Assembly: GCF_032248455.1 (NCBI RefSeq)
Contig: NZ_JAVTTP010000001.1
Coordinates: 1,858,501 to 1,922,500, forward strand
DNA length: 64,000 nucleotides
DNA from: Pricia mediterranea
Lineage (GTDB): Bacteria > Bacteroidota > Bacteroidia > Flavobacteriales > Flavobacteriaceae
Direction: 5' to 3'
Positions within the stretch are counted from its first letter, which is position 1. Each line of letters opens with the position of its first letter. Below, one piece after another: positions 1-9,011 of the stretch. A model generated the notes under the pieces. That model ran no database searches, was not told the origin of the DNA, and saw only the letters and a program-made list of their open reading frames with translations. The translations under genes were made by a program, and so were the position numbers.

Positions 1-1461
1 GAAGATGGTGTTCCAATACGCCATAGCCCCGTTCCAGAGTCCGGGAAGCTCCAAGGCCTTTAAATCTCTACCTTCCTTGGTCTTTCCGGTAATGAAACCT
101 TGTTTCGCATCGACGAATTTCATCAAATCGTACTTTTCACCCCTGTAATTTTTGATTCCGCATACCAGATCCACGGGATTGAAGTGGGTCGCATTCTTTA
201 AAATATTGGCCTGCTCCGGGTCATCCATATCGATTTGCGCCGATTCGATAATCTGCAACGAGATGTTCCCCTTTCGATCATTTATCCAGAAAGGACCTCC
301 GCCTGGTTCGCCCTCGTTCTTTACCATCCCACAAATGCGGATGGGGCGGTTGACCTTATCCCTTAGGACATCGATTTGTTGCTCGATACTGTAACTGGTC
401 AACTTCTCGGAAAATCGTGCATTCAGTTCATCCTGCACGAAACTTTTAATCTCTTCCAATTGATTTGAATTCAAATCCCCCTTATTCAACAGTTCGGCAT
501 ATTCAAAAGCCTTTTTCTGAACCTTTAATAGCACCCCTGCCAACACCTTTTTATTATCGACCACCGTATTGGCGAACCTGGGCACGGTCACATTGTCTAT
601 ATTTTTGATGAAAACGATGTCGGCATTCTGTTCGTTGAGATTCTCGATCAAGGCCCCGTGGCCGCCGGGCCGGAATAGTACGCTACCGTCTTCGTTGCGA
701 AAAGGCTCGTTCTTCATGTCTACGGCAATGGTATCGGTCGACGGTTTTTGGTAGGAATAGCTCACATCGAAAGAGGCTTTGACCGCAGCGGAGACCCTTT
801 CTTTGATATTCGAAAATTCTTGGTTGAACATTTTGCCGTGCTGTTCGGAAATAGTGAAGTGCAATTTTGCGGTATCGTCGTTTTTGGCATAGACCGCAGC
901 TTCTTTCAAATGTTCTTCAAAAGGGGTAGCGGTATGGTCGCCATAATTGTGGAAAGGCAGGAGTCCTTTTGGATAGAATCCGTAGTTCAGGGCATCCTCC
1001 GACATCATTTCCTTAACAAAAAGATACACCTCTTCGTCTTTTGAGGATGCATTCCCCGAGATGCGACTTTGCACGATCCTGTAAAAGGGAAAATCCGTAA
1101 GGCCTTCGCTAAAGGTTTTCATATCGGTATCTCCGGTCCGTTCAAAGTAGTCGTTCAAACTTTCCTCGGACGGGTCGTAAGCATCCAGAAAGTTGAACAG
1201 CGCCCTAAACATACGCGAAGCTGCACCCGAAGCCGGAACGAACTTTAGCAATGTCATCCCTTCTTGGGTCTCGTCGAACCGCTCGATAAGTTGTTTTTCT
1301 TGTTCGGCATCGAATTGCAGTATTCCGTCCCCGACCGTGACGGCCTTTTCTAGTTGTACAAAGGGAATGCCTTCCTTAAAGGTCTCTATCTGCTCGTTCA
1401 CCTTGCTTTCGGATATTCCTTTTTCCGATAAGAGTTCAAGATCATTTTTTGTCAATGTCAT
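1..1461 (-). CDS. DUF4301 family protein (3' end outside window)
   Basis: The frame is open from an ATG at 1461 leftward to the edge, giving 487 codons and no stop, so the C-terminus is missing. The N-terminus begins MTLTKNDLELLSEKGISES, and the conserved stretch FVPASGAASRMFRALFNF lies near residue 80. The last visible residues include LELPGLWNGAMAYWNT. I recognise these as hallmarks of the Bacteroidetes DUF4301 family, whose function is unknown; a link to nucleotidyltransferase-like enzymes has been supposed but cannot be shown here. It is the last visible gene of a leftward run that starts at the phosphopantetheinyl transferase, 160 bp downstream of the NadR-like kinase, so it may have its own promoter. 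Family assignment is fairly sure; function is unknown. Confidence 0.8.
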   Translation of the reverse strand, partial: MTLTKNDLELLSEKGISESKVNEQIETFKEGIPFVQLEKAVTVGDGILQFDAEQEKQLIERFDETQEGMTLLKFVPASGAASRMFRALFNFLDAYDPSEESLNDYFERTGDTDMKTFSEGLTDFPFYRIVQSRISGNASSKDEEVYLFVKEMMSEDALNYGFYPKGLLPFHNYGDHTATPFEEHLKEAAVYAKNDDTAKLHFTISEQHGKMFNQEFSNIKERVSAAVKASFDVSYSYQKPSTDTIAVDMKNEPFRNEDGSVLFRPGGHGALIENLNEQNADIVFIKNIDNVTVPRFANTVVDNKKVLAGVLLKVQKKAFEYAELLNKGDLNSNQLEEIKSFVQDELNARFSEKLTSYSIEQQIDVLRDKVNRPIRICGMVKNEGEPGGGPFWINDRKGNISLQIIESAQIDMDDPEQANILKNATHFNPVDLVCGIKNYRGEKYDLMKFVDAKQGFITGKTKEGRDLKALELPGLWNGAMAYWNTIF

Positions 1462-1621
1462 AGTTTTCAAATTCAGGTTCAAGTGTCAAGTTCAATAGCG
1501 TACGCAAAAGAATCTATGTTCCATGTCCGTTGGTGCAGACCGTAATGTTCAGCAAGACATGTCCAGTTTCCGCATCAGCTTTCTTAGCAGAAAGAGTGAT
1601 AGCCAATCGGCCTTGTCTCCG

Positions 1622-2188
1622 TCAAGCCTTGACCAGCAGCTTATCGATTTCGAAAACGGCCTTGCGCAACCGGGCTTTTTTATCGCCTCTTAATATAACA
1701 AAATTCCGATCATATTTTTCCAAGGTTTCCTTGAAATACGCAAACATTTTTTCGCGTTCTTGGGGCTTGTCCCTCAGGTCATCACCTACCCAAGGCACAT
1801 CGATATAGGTCAACAGATAAAGGTCATAGGTGTTCTGGAGCGCATGCTTTTCCAATACGGGGTCGCAATGACCTACATAATAGGCCTCGGAATACACCTT
1901 GGTCTCGAGCAGATCGGTATCACAAATTAGAACATCGCTAGCCTTCCCTGTCAGTTCGTTCTCCAATTGCATTTGCCCCTCGGCGATGGGCAAGAGATCC
2001 TTAGGTTCACAAGTCTTGCGCTCGTCGTTCCACTTTTGTTGCAGGTACTCCCTGGCGTATTCCGGCACCCACACCGTATTGTAATGTCGGGCCAGTTGCT
2101 CCGATAAGGTGGTTTTCCCGGTGGATTCAGGGCCGAAAAGGACTACTTTAATAATGTCTGAGGACTTTTGTTTAAGCTTTTCTTCCAT
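1622..2188 (-). CDS. NadR-like AAA-family small-molecule kinase
   Basis: A 188-residue P-loop protein with Walker A GPESTGKTT at residues 19-27 and the following VPEYAREYL segment, as in the ribosylnicotinamide-kinase domain of NadR. It lacks the N-terminal helix-turn-helix and the adenylyltransferase domain of full enterobacterial NadR, so it is a stand-alone kinase. Its ATG lies inside the end of the PnuC gene (46 bp overlap), which implies translational coupling: the transporter imports a vitamin precursor and the kinase traps it by phosphorylation. The canonical reading is nicotinamide riboside salvage to NMN. Because a thiamine-binding protein precedes the pair, thiamine phosphorylation is an alternative. 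Fold and kinase role are confident; the substrate is open. Confidence 0.85.
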   Translation of the reverse strand: MEEKLKQKSSDIIKVVLFGPESTGKTTLSEQLARHYNTVWVPEYAREYLQQKWNDERKTCEPKDLLPIAEGQMQLENELTGKASDVLICDTDLLETKVYSEAYYVGHCDPVLEKHALQNTYDLYLLTYIDVPWVGDDLRDKPQEREKMFAYFKETLEKYDRNFVILRGDKKARLRKAVFEIDKLLVKA

Positions 2189-2781
2189 GCAAGATATCCG
2201 TAGATGGCAATAATAGTAAATAAAACATACTGCAACGAAGTAAATATAAGTCCTTTATACCAATATAAGGGTATGGATATCACATCACCGATAATCCAGT
2301 ATACCCAATTTTCCAATTTCTTTTTGGCCATCAGCCACATGCCCACGAAAAAGATGGCCGTAGTCAGGGTATCGACATAGGCCGTCCAATTGTTGAACTT
2401 GTCGAAGATAAGATATACCGCACAGACAAAAATTACGGTAGCGATAAATAGAATCAGGGATTGTCGGTTTTCTTTGGATGTCGTTTTCGTTATGGGAATA
2501 AAATGGGTCTCATCGACCTTGCGCGTCCAAACGTACCAGCCGTAGATGCTCATGGAGAAGTAATAGGCATTGATCAACATATCGCCCAAGAGGCCGAATA
2601 CCAGTAGGATGTACACAAAGATGGCTGTACTGACTATCCCCGTCGGAAAAACCAGGATGTTCTCCCGTTTTGAATACCAAACGCTTAAGAATCCGAACAC
2701 CACCGCTATGATTTCAAGCACCACCAAATGGGCCGAGATGCCCTCGTACTGTGAAAAAACCCAATCAAAAATACCGTCCAT
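2143..2781 (-). CDS. pnuC: PnuC-family vitamin transporter (nicotinamide riboside or thiamine)
   Basis: A 212-residue inner-membrane protein with about seven hydrophobic segments. It shows the PnuC features: an early IIAVVFGFLSVWYSKREN segment, the SIYGWYVWTRK segment near residue 80, and the C-terminal ENWVYWIIGDVISIPLYWY region holding aromatic and acidic residues that line the substrate site in the family. PnuC proteins are facilitators that depend on a cytoplasmic kinase for trapping, and the overlapping downstream NadR-like gene supplies one. In Bacteroidetes the PnuT subgroup carries thiamine instead. The thiamine-binding protein 22 bp upstream makes that reading plausible. The family is certain; the substrate is not. 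Confidence 0.88.
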   Translation of the reverse strand: MDGIFDWVFSQYEGISAHLVVLEIIAVVFGFLSVWYSKRENILVFPTGIVSTAIFVYILLVFGLLGDMLINAYYFSMSIYGWYVWTRKVDETHFIPITKTTSKENRQSLILFIATVIFVCAVYLIFDKFNNWTAYVDTLTTAIFFVGMWLMAKKKLENWVYWIIGDVISIPLYWYKGLIFTSLQYVLFTIIAIYGYLAWKKSLNKSPQTLLK

Positions 2782-2803
2782 ATGCTACTTGCTCCCTCCT
2801 ACT

Positions 2804-3064
2804 TCAAAAGTCCGGTTTGTAATCGCTTCGGTCCGATTTTACGATTTTAAGGTAGAGCAGCCCCCTGTCCATCAACTCAAAGGCCGTTTTTATTTCCTGA
2901 TTGAGTATCTCCATCACGGCATCGTAATCGCCGTAAATTTGCGTACTAAGCGGATTTTCTAAAATCGTCACTCCCGATGCACGCAGTTTTTGTATGAAAC
3001 GGATGATGTGCTCCTCAAAGTCATCTTGCAAGGGGGAGAAGGTCAATTCTACGGATATTTCCAT
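2804..3064 (-). CDS. Thiamine-binding protein (YkoF/MTH1187-like)
   Basis: An 86-residue soluble protein beginning MEISVELTFSPLQDDFEE and containing the ENPLSTQIYGDYDAVMEIL segment typical of the small thiamine-binding superfamily (DUF77/MTH1187, one half of a YkoF module). The family folds as a ferredoxin-like domain and binds thiamine or a precursor; its exact role (chaperone, sensor or buffer) is not settled. It sits directly upstream of the PnuC-type transporter in the same direction, which suggests a vitamin B1 context for the operon. No signal peptide is present, so it is cytoplasmic. No TPP riboswitch could be recognised in the 50 bp ahead of it. Confidence 0.8.
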   Translation of the reverse strand: MEISVELTFSPLQDDFEEHIIRFIQKLRASGVTILENPLSTQIYGDYDAVMEILNQEIKTAFELMDRGLLYLKIVKSDRSDYKPDF

Positions 3065-3114
3065 AAGGTTTTTAATTTTCTAATTCCTGATTAACCTAAA
3101 TTAAGTGTTGAATT

Positions 3115-3333
3115 CTAAAAGGTCAAGAGATTGGTCCATCTCAAAAGCAACAGCATTAAAAATGTTAATCCTATACTGATACCGATTACCCCTTCCCAAT
3201 AAAAAGTGCGCTGGCCCGTTAGTTTCCTTCTTTTATCGCTAAATTCCCTTTTAAAACGGCTCACACTAAGTTTCCAGACAATAAAGGTGATCATAAGAAA
3301 TAGTAAAATCGCTATTATCCAAATCTTATCCAT
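3115..3333 (-). CDS. Small two-helix membrane protein, unknown function
   Basis: A 72-residue protein with two hydrophobic segments (about residues 3-20 and 48-66) separated by a highly basic loop (SRFKREFSDKRRKLTGQR). I do not recognise a family. It sits 19 bp downstream of the phosphopantetheinyl transferase and 50 bp upstream of the thiamine-binding gene in the same direction, so it probably shares their transcript. The ATG start is clear and the hydrophobic pattern argues for a real gene, but a role cannot be assigned. Confidence 0.6.
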   Translation of the reverse strand: MDKIWIIAILLFLMITFIVWKLSVSRFKREFSDKRRKLTGQRTFYWEGVIGISIGLTFLMLLLLRWTNLLTF

Positions 3334-3352
3334 TGGCAGTATTTTCGATGTT

Positions 3353-3997
3353 TCAGCTTAAGCTCTCGCCAGCCACTGCATAGACACAGGTAAATCCCTC
3401 GAACTCCATAAACTCGATCTCGTAAAACGATTGATCTCCTTTATAAAGAATGCCCGCCGTGGTGCGGTCGTCCTCAAAAGAAAAGTCCTTTACATTGATA
3501 TGGTGCAAAAAACTGAGTCCCGGTTCGGCATAAATTTTATAAAGGGACTCCTTGGCACCCCAAACGATGGTCAGTTTTCGGATCAGCGCATCGGTATTGG
3601 CGATGGTGCTGTATTCTTCGATTGGGGTAAACTTGTGGGCGATACGCAGTATTTTATCCCGCTGTTTCTCGATGTCAATGCCCACTTCCTTGTCCGAACT
3701 GACGATGATTCCCGTGAAATGGTTGGAATGGGTAATCGAAATCTTATTGCCGTCGTTCAGGTGCGGCTTTCCGACCTCGTCGTAATATAGGTCGGTATCG
3801 ACGTAACCGGCCTCGGCCATCAAATGACGGATGCTCAGAAAGGCGCGACGGTGCAACCCTGATTTCATACCCTCAATGCGACTCTGGCAGTGGGGCGTCA
3901 AGGTGATTCCTTGCCATAATTCGGACTCCGATTCCGTTACCTGCCAGAGGTATATGGTAATCGACGGACTTACCGTTAATGTATTGTAAAGGGGCAT
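3353..3997 (-). CDS. 4'-phosphopantetheinyl transferase superfamily protein
   Basis: A 214-residue Sfp-type enzyme that transfers 4'-phosphopantetheine from CoA to the serine of carrier proteins. The three family motifs are present: GKPHL and ITHS around residues 77-90, GIDIEKQ near 107 (metal-binding Asp and Glu), and WGAKESLYKIY near 147-157 (Glu, Lys). It is the first gene of the leftward operon and diverges from ahcY. It could activate the two ACPs of the flexirubin cluster 45 kb away, but AcpS or another PPTase elsewhere in the genome could do so too; the link is inference. Confidence 0.88.
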   Translation of the reverse strand: MPLYNTLTVSPSITIYLWQVTESESELWQGITLTPHCQSRIEGMKSGLHRRAFLSIRHLMAEAGYVDTDLYYDEVGKPHLNDGNKISITHSNHFTGIIVSSDKEVGIDIEKQRDKILRIAHKFTPIEEYSTIANTDALIRKLTIVWGAKESLYKIYAEPGLSFLHHINVKDFSFEDDRTTAGILYKGDQSFYEIEFMEFEGFTCVYAVAGESLS

Positions 3998-4017
3998 AGC
4001 GTTGTTTCCAATTTTAT

Positions 4018-4025
4018 TAACTTTG
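4018..4025 (+). promoter_or_regulatory. Possible -7 box for ahcY
   Basis: TAACTTTG matches the Bacteroidetes -7 consensus TAnnTTTG and lies 113 bp before the chosen ahcY start, in the divergent spacer with the phosphopantetheinyl transferase gene. A TTG occurs 13 bp upstream, shorter than the usual spacing of about 19-21, so this is only a candidate. Confidence 0.3.
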
Positions 4026-4137
4026 ACGCGATTGGGATTCGTCCCAAAAACTATCGGTCAAAATCATCCGCAGTGCGCTACCCGCCTCAATGGGGAGTAA
4101 CGGAACACAAATAACGAAAGTAAAAAATAAAAAGAAG

Positions 4138-5454
<1,317 letters not shown>

Positions 5455-5487
5455 GTTAGTCGTTCACCTTGTCGGGCCGACGGCCAT

Positions 5488-5523
5488 AAAAAAACCCTTT
5501 CCTGCATTGGAAAGGGTTTTTTT
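5488..5523. terminator. Bidirectional intrinsic terminator between ahcY and rpmA
   Basis: A perfect 15-bp inverted repeat: 5488-5502 (A7-CCCTTTCC) and 5509-5523 (GGAAAGGG-T7) around a 6-nt loop, TGCATT. The A tract on one side and T tract on the other let it work in both directions, as expected between the convergent ahcY and rplU-rpmA transcripts. Confidence 0.9.
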
Positions 5524-5544
5524 AAGTCTTAAGGCGAAAATATC

Positions 5545-5805
5545 CTAAGCCTCGAAGGGCTCGATATGTACCCACGACTTTCCGCCGCCTTTCTTTTCGA
5601 ATTTTACGGTACCGTCAACGCGGGCGTGCAAGGTGTGATCTTTACCGGCGTAAACATTCTCACCGGGATTGTGCTTGGTGCCGCGCTGCCTCACGATAAT
5701 GTTTCCGGCAACAACGGCCTGGCCGCCAAAAATCTTAACGCCCAAGCGCTTCGATTCCGACTCTCTTCCGTTCTTTGAACTACCTACTCCTTTTTTATGT
5801 GCCAT
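5545..5805 (-). CDS. rpmA: 50S ribosomal protein L27
   Basis: An 86-residue protein starting [20 protein letters not shown] and containing the [19 protein letters not shown] core, a complete L27. In the ribosome its N-terminal tail reaches the peptidyl-transferase centre. There is no Firmicutes-type N-terminal extension that would need Prp cleavage. It is the distal gene of the rplU-rpmA pair, 184 bp after rplU, a longer spacer than usual for this operon. It ends 22 bp before the shared bidirectional terminator. Confidence 0.97.
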   Translation of the reverse strand: MAHKKGVGSSKNGRESESKRLGVKIFGGQAVVAGNIIVRQRGTKHNPGENVYAGKDHTLHARVDGTVKFEKKGGGKSWVHIEPFEA

Positions 5806-5989
5806 GGCTATAAAATTATTGATTCTTGATTATAGATTGCCGTACGGACTTGAACCGTATCGCCGAAAAAAATCGGGGCAAGTCCACCTTATATGCAAAT
5901 GGACAGATGATTGACCTATCGGTGCCAACATTCACGGCAACTGCCTACTACAACCGCCTACGCCAATTGCAACTGTCTACTGTAACAGC

Positions 5990-6784
5990 TTACTTTTTCC
6001 CGCCGTCGAGTTCGTCTTGCCACTTTTCCAATTCGTCCCATTTGCCATCAGCGGCCAACTGGGCCTGCTTCGGCCAAGTGCCGGGATCGAGATGGGCCAG
6101 ATTGGAACTTGCCTCGGCCAGGATCTCCTTGATCTTTTCGGGATCGGCCTTTGCTAGCTTGGCGAAAGTACCCATATCCGCATCCTGCAAAGCCTCGGCG
6201 GTCTTAGGACCTATCCCTTCGATTTTCTTTAGATCGTCTTTTTTGTCCGACGCTTTTTTCGCGGCGTCTTTAACCTCCTTGGCCTCCTTTTTAACATCCT
6301 CCTTTTTGGACGCTGTTTTTTCGGTTTCCGGTTTCGAAGCTACCGACTGTTCTACAGACGCCGACTTTCCTTTTGGCTCCTGTATCGCATCTTTTACCTT
6401 GTTGTCGGAAGCGGAGGTATTTTCCGCTGCCTTAGTGGAAGCCGATTTTTTGTCCTCACTTTTCTTGCCGCCCTTGGTAACGATACTTTCGACGATGATT
6501 TCGGTCAACGATTGACGGTGTCCGTTTTTCTTACGGTATCCTTTTCGCCTTTTCTTTTTAAAGACAATTACCTTGTCACCACGAAGGTGTCTGACGACCT
6601 TCGCCTCAACGGAAGCTCCGTCTATGGCCGGGGCGCCAATGGTGATGTCCGATCCGTCGTCCAAAAGGAGTACATTGCCAAAAGTTACCTTTTTGCCTTC
6701 CTCGGTCTGTAAACGGTGCACATACACTTTTTGGTCTTTCGCAACTTTAAATTGCTGCCCTGCCATCTCTACGATTGCATACAT
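5990..6784 (-). CDS. rplU: 50S ribosomal protein L21 with C-terminal helix-hairpin-helix extension
   Basis: Residues 1-103 form a normal L21 (MYAIVEMAGQQFKVAKDQKV at the start; KRRKGYRKKNGHRQSLTEI near the end), which binds 23S rRNA in the large subunit. The protein then continues to 264 residues, more than twice the usual length. Residues about 104-193 are charged and of low complexity (Lys/Glu/Ala/Ser-rich). Residues about 195-264 carry a helix-hairpin-helix-like module (KKIEGIGPKTAEALQDAD) followed by a conserved HLDPGTWPKQAQLAADGKW segment. I recall similar tails in other Flavobacteriia L21 proteins. The extension may add RNA or DNA binding; that is inference. The gene has a clear promoter upstream and is followed by rpmA. 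Confidence 0.95.
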   Translation of the reverse strand: MYAIVEMAGQQFKVAKDQKVYVHRLQTEEGKKVTFGNVLLLDDGSDITIGAPAIDGASVEAKVVRHLRGDKVIVFKKKRRKGYRKKNGHRQSLTEIIVESIVTKGGKKSEDKKSASTKAAENTSASDNKVKDAIQEPKGKSASVEQSVASKPETEKTASKKEDVKKEAKEVKDAAKKASDKKDDLKKIEGIGPKTAEALQDADMGTFAKLAKADPEKIKEILAEASSNLAHLDPGTWPKQAQLAADGKWDELEKWQDELDGGKK

Positions 6785-6868
6785 AGTGTGTATATTAACT
6801 TAATAAATATTAGTCCTAAAGCGAACCTGCCCGACATTTGAAATGGGCGGATTTTTATTAGGAGGATG

Positions 6869-6898
6869 CAAATATACAGCTAATTCAGTATTGCACAA
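6869..6898 (-). promoter_or_regulatory. Promoter of rplU-rpmA
   Basis: On the minus strand the -7 box TATATTTG (6876-6869) matches TAnnTTTG exactly, and a TTG (6898-6896) lies 19 bp upstream, the standard -33/-7 spacing of Bacteroidetes sigma-ABfr promoters. Transcription should begin near 6862, leaving a leader of roughly 75-80 nt with a small GCCC/GGGC hairpin (about 6827-6846) before the L21 start. Confidence 0.65.
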
Positions 6899-6913
6899 GC
6901 AGTGTCTCTAAAT

Positions 6914-7369
6914 TTAAGCGGATTTTTTCTTCGTGTTTTGACTCGATTTGAACAGTTGCATGAAGGATAGGGTAAGCACTAAGGTGGTGGCAAAGCCCAT
7001 TATAGCAACGGTAAAAAAGACTATGGCCTCGAAATCCTGAAAACTCTGGAACCACGTCGTCATCAACTGCTGTAGGAAATCGGGATTCAGCTCGGTGCAG
7101 TACAAGGTGAAGAACAGGGTGAAAATTATTGTTGCGATACCCCCGGTTAACAGTCCTGCCGTAAAACCTTTGCCGTAATTAAAACGCTCCCCCTCCTGCG
7201 AACGGAAATATTTAATGGCCTCATAGATGCCAAAGCCGGTGATCACCCCGTTGAAAAGGCTGAAAAATACATTGGTATGCATATCGAAAAGGGCCAAAAT
7301 TAAAAAGTAGGCGATCAGACTTCCGCTGGTAGCGATTCCGAAACGGATGGGAAGGGCAAATTCTTTCAT
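6914..7369 (-). CDS. DUF4199 domain-containing membrane protein
   Basis: A 151-residue inner-membrane protein with four hydrophobic helices (about residues 8-28, 33-50, 68-90 and 112-138). The arrangement, with a GERFNYGKGFTAGLLTGG segment between helices 2 and 3, fits the Bacteroidetes DUF4199 family of unknown function. It is transcribed leftward, upstream of and in line with rplU but separated by the rplU promoter, and divergently from the M16 peptidase pair. A TAATTTTG -7-like box (minus strand, 7414-7407) lies 38 bp upstream, without a well-spaced -33 element. Confidence 0.7.
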   Translation of the reverse strand: MKEFALPIRFGIATSGSLIAYFLILALFDMHTNVFFSLFNGVITGFGIYEAIKYFRSQEGERFNYGKGFTAGLLTGGIATIIFTLFFTLYCTELNPDFLQQLMTTWFQSFQDFEAIVFFTVAIMGFATTLVLTLSFMQLFKSSQNTKKKSA

Positions 7370-7641
7370 AGCTGTCTTGTTTGTCCGGTAAGTTAAAAAA
7401 GTTAATCAAAATTAAGAAAATATTACATTAAATTAGTGTCCAAACCACTTTTGGAACCGAGGTTTCTTGAAAAAAAGTATATTCGTGAAGCATTTATCCG
7501 AGAAGGGACTGCCCTTCAAGTTCTTGTAAGGTGAAGGCCTACACCATTATGTAATGCCCGTGAATCATTTTCGATGTCCAGTGGGCCGTTCAGCGGAACC
7601 TGAAAATTTTGAAGTACGATAAAACACATAAAAACAGACAG

Positions 7642-8961
7642 ATGAACTATAAACTATTGGGATTGTGCCTACTATTGATGGCAACCGCCACCCAGGCACA
7701 AGAAGTGGACTATGAAGAGTACGACCTCGACAACGGCCTGCACGTGATTCTCCATCAAGACGAAACCGCTCCGGTGGTGACCACCTCGGTCATGTATCAT
7801 GTAGGAGGCAAAGACCGAACCGAGGGCCGTACGGGCTTCGCCCATTTTTTTGAACACCTGCTTTTTGAGGGCACCAAGAACATCGACCGCGGTGAGTGGT
7901 TCAAGATCGTATCCTCCCATGGAGGTAAGAACAATGCCAATACCTCTCAGGACCGCACGTACTATTACGAGGTATTTCCTTCGAACGAACTTGAACTGGG
8001 CCTCTGGATGGAGTCGGAGCGGATGATGCATCCTATCATCGACCAGGTCGGAATCGACACCCAAAACGAGGTCGTGAAGGAAGAAAAACGTATGCGCTAC
8101 GATAACTCCCCTTACGGACAGCTGTTGTTTACCGTGGCCGAAAACCTGTTCAAGAAACATCCCTACAAAGACCCCAACATCGGGTATATGAAAGATCTCG
8201 ATGCGGCGACCCTCGAAGACGTCAAGGCGTATAGCCAAAAATATTACGTGCCGAACAACGCAGTACTTGTCGTCGCCGGAGATATCGACATCCCTAAGAC
8301 CAAAGCGATGATTAAAGACTATTTCGGACCCATCCCGAAAGGAGCGGATGTCGTTCGAAACTATCCCAAGGAAGACCCCATAACTGCCCAGATCAACGCC
8401 AAAGCCTACGATTCCAACATTCAGATTCCTGCCAGTATCATCGCCTACCGAACTCCCGGCTTCAAGGAGCGCGACGCCTATGTACTCGACATGATATCGG
8501 CCTATTTGAGCGATGGCAAAAGCTCAAAACTCTACAAAAAACTGGTCGATGAGCAAAAGCAGGCCTTACAGGTCGGAGCCTATAACATTGCCCAGGAAGA
8601 TTACGGCATGTATCTCGTATTTACGCTGCCCGTGGGAGAAACCAGGTTGGACACCCTCAACGCCGAAATCGAGGAGGAAATCGCCAAGGTGCGCGACAGC
8701 TTGATCTCGGAAAGAGACTACCAAAAATTACAGAACAAATTCGAGTCCCGCTTCGTCAACGCCAACAGTAGCGTGGAAGGTATCGCCGGCTCCTTGGCGA
8801 CTTACTACATGCTGTACGGGGACACCGAACTGATCAACAAGGAAATCGAGATCTACCGCTCAATCACACGGGAAGAAATGCAAGAGGTCGCCAACAAATA
8901 CCTCAAGCCGAACCAAAGGGCGGTCATCGATTATTTGCCCGGCGAGGGAGAGGAACAATGA
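7642..8961 (+). CDS. M16 family zinc metallopeptidase, catalytic subunit
   Basis: A 439-residue secreted protein with a signal peptide (LLGLCLLLMATATQAQ, cleavage near residue 20). It has the inverted zinc motif HFFEH at residues 68-72 and a downstream glutamate ligand at Glu148 in the KEEKR segment, so it should be an active pitrilysin/processing-peptidase-type enzyme in the periplasm. The size is that of one M16 half (two domains). The chosen ATG at 7642 gives a clean signal peptide; an in-frame ATG at 7609 would add 11 polar residues before it. It lies 50 bp upstream of a second M16 gene without the zinc motif, the classic paired arrangement in which active and inactive subunits form a heterodimer. 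Confidence 0.92.
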   Translation: MNYKLLGLCLLLMATATQAQEVDYEEYDLDNGLHVILHQDETAPVVTTSVMYHVGGKDRTEGRTGFAHFFEHLLFEGTKNIDRGEWFKIVSSHGGKNNANTSQDRTYYYEVFPSNELELGLWMESERMMHPIIDQVGIDTQNEVVKEEKRMRYDNSPYGQLLFTVAENLFKKHPYKDPNIGYMKDLDAATLEDVKAYSQKYYVPNNAVLVVAGDIDIPKTKAMIKDYFGPIPKGADVVRNYPKEDPITAQINAKAYDSNIQIPASIIAYRTPGFKERDAYVLDMISAYLSDGKSSKLYKKLVDEQKQALQVGAYNIAQEDYGMYLVFTLPVGETRLDTLNAEIEEEIAKVRDSLISERDYQKLQNKFESRFVNANSSVEGIAGSLATYYMLYGDTELINKEIEIYRSITREEMQEVANKYLKPNQRAVIDYLPGEGEEQ

Positions 8962-9011
8962 CAAACGTTAGACGTTAGAAAGAATAAACCCATAACCTCA
9001 TAAACTCAAAT

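Noticed and set aside
1622-2188. Full trifunctional NadR regulator
   Set aside because: No helix-turn-helix and no adenylyltransferase domain are present; only the P-loop kinase part exists.
3065-3114. TPP riboswitch ahead of the thiamine-binding gene
   Set aside because: The spacer is only 50 bp, AT-rich, and lacks the conserved CUGAGA-type core; the gene is downstream in a longer operon.
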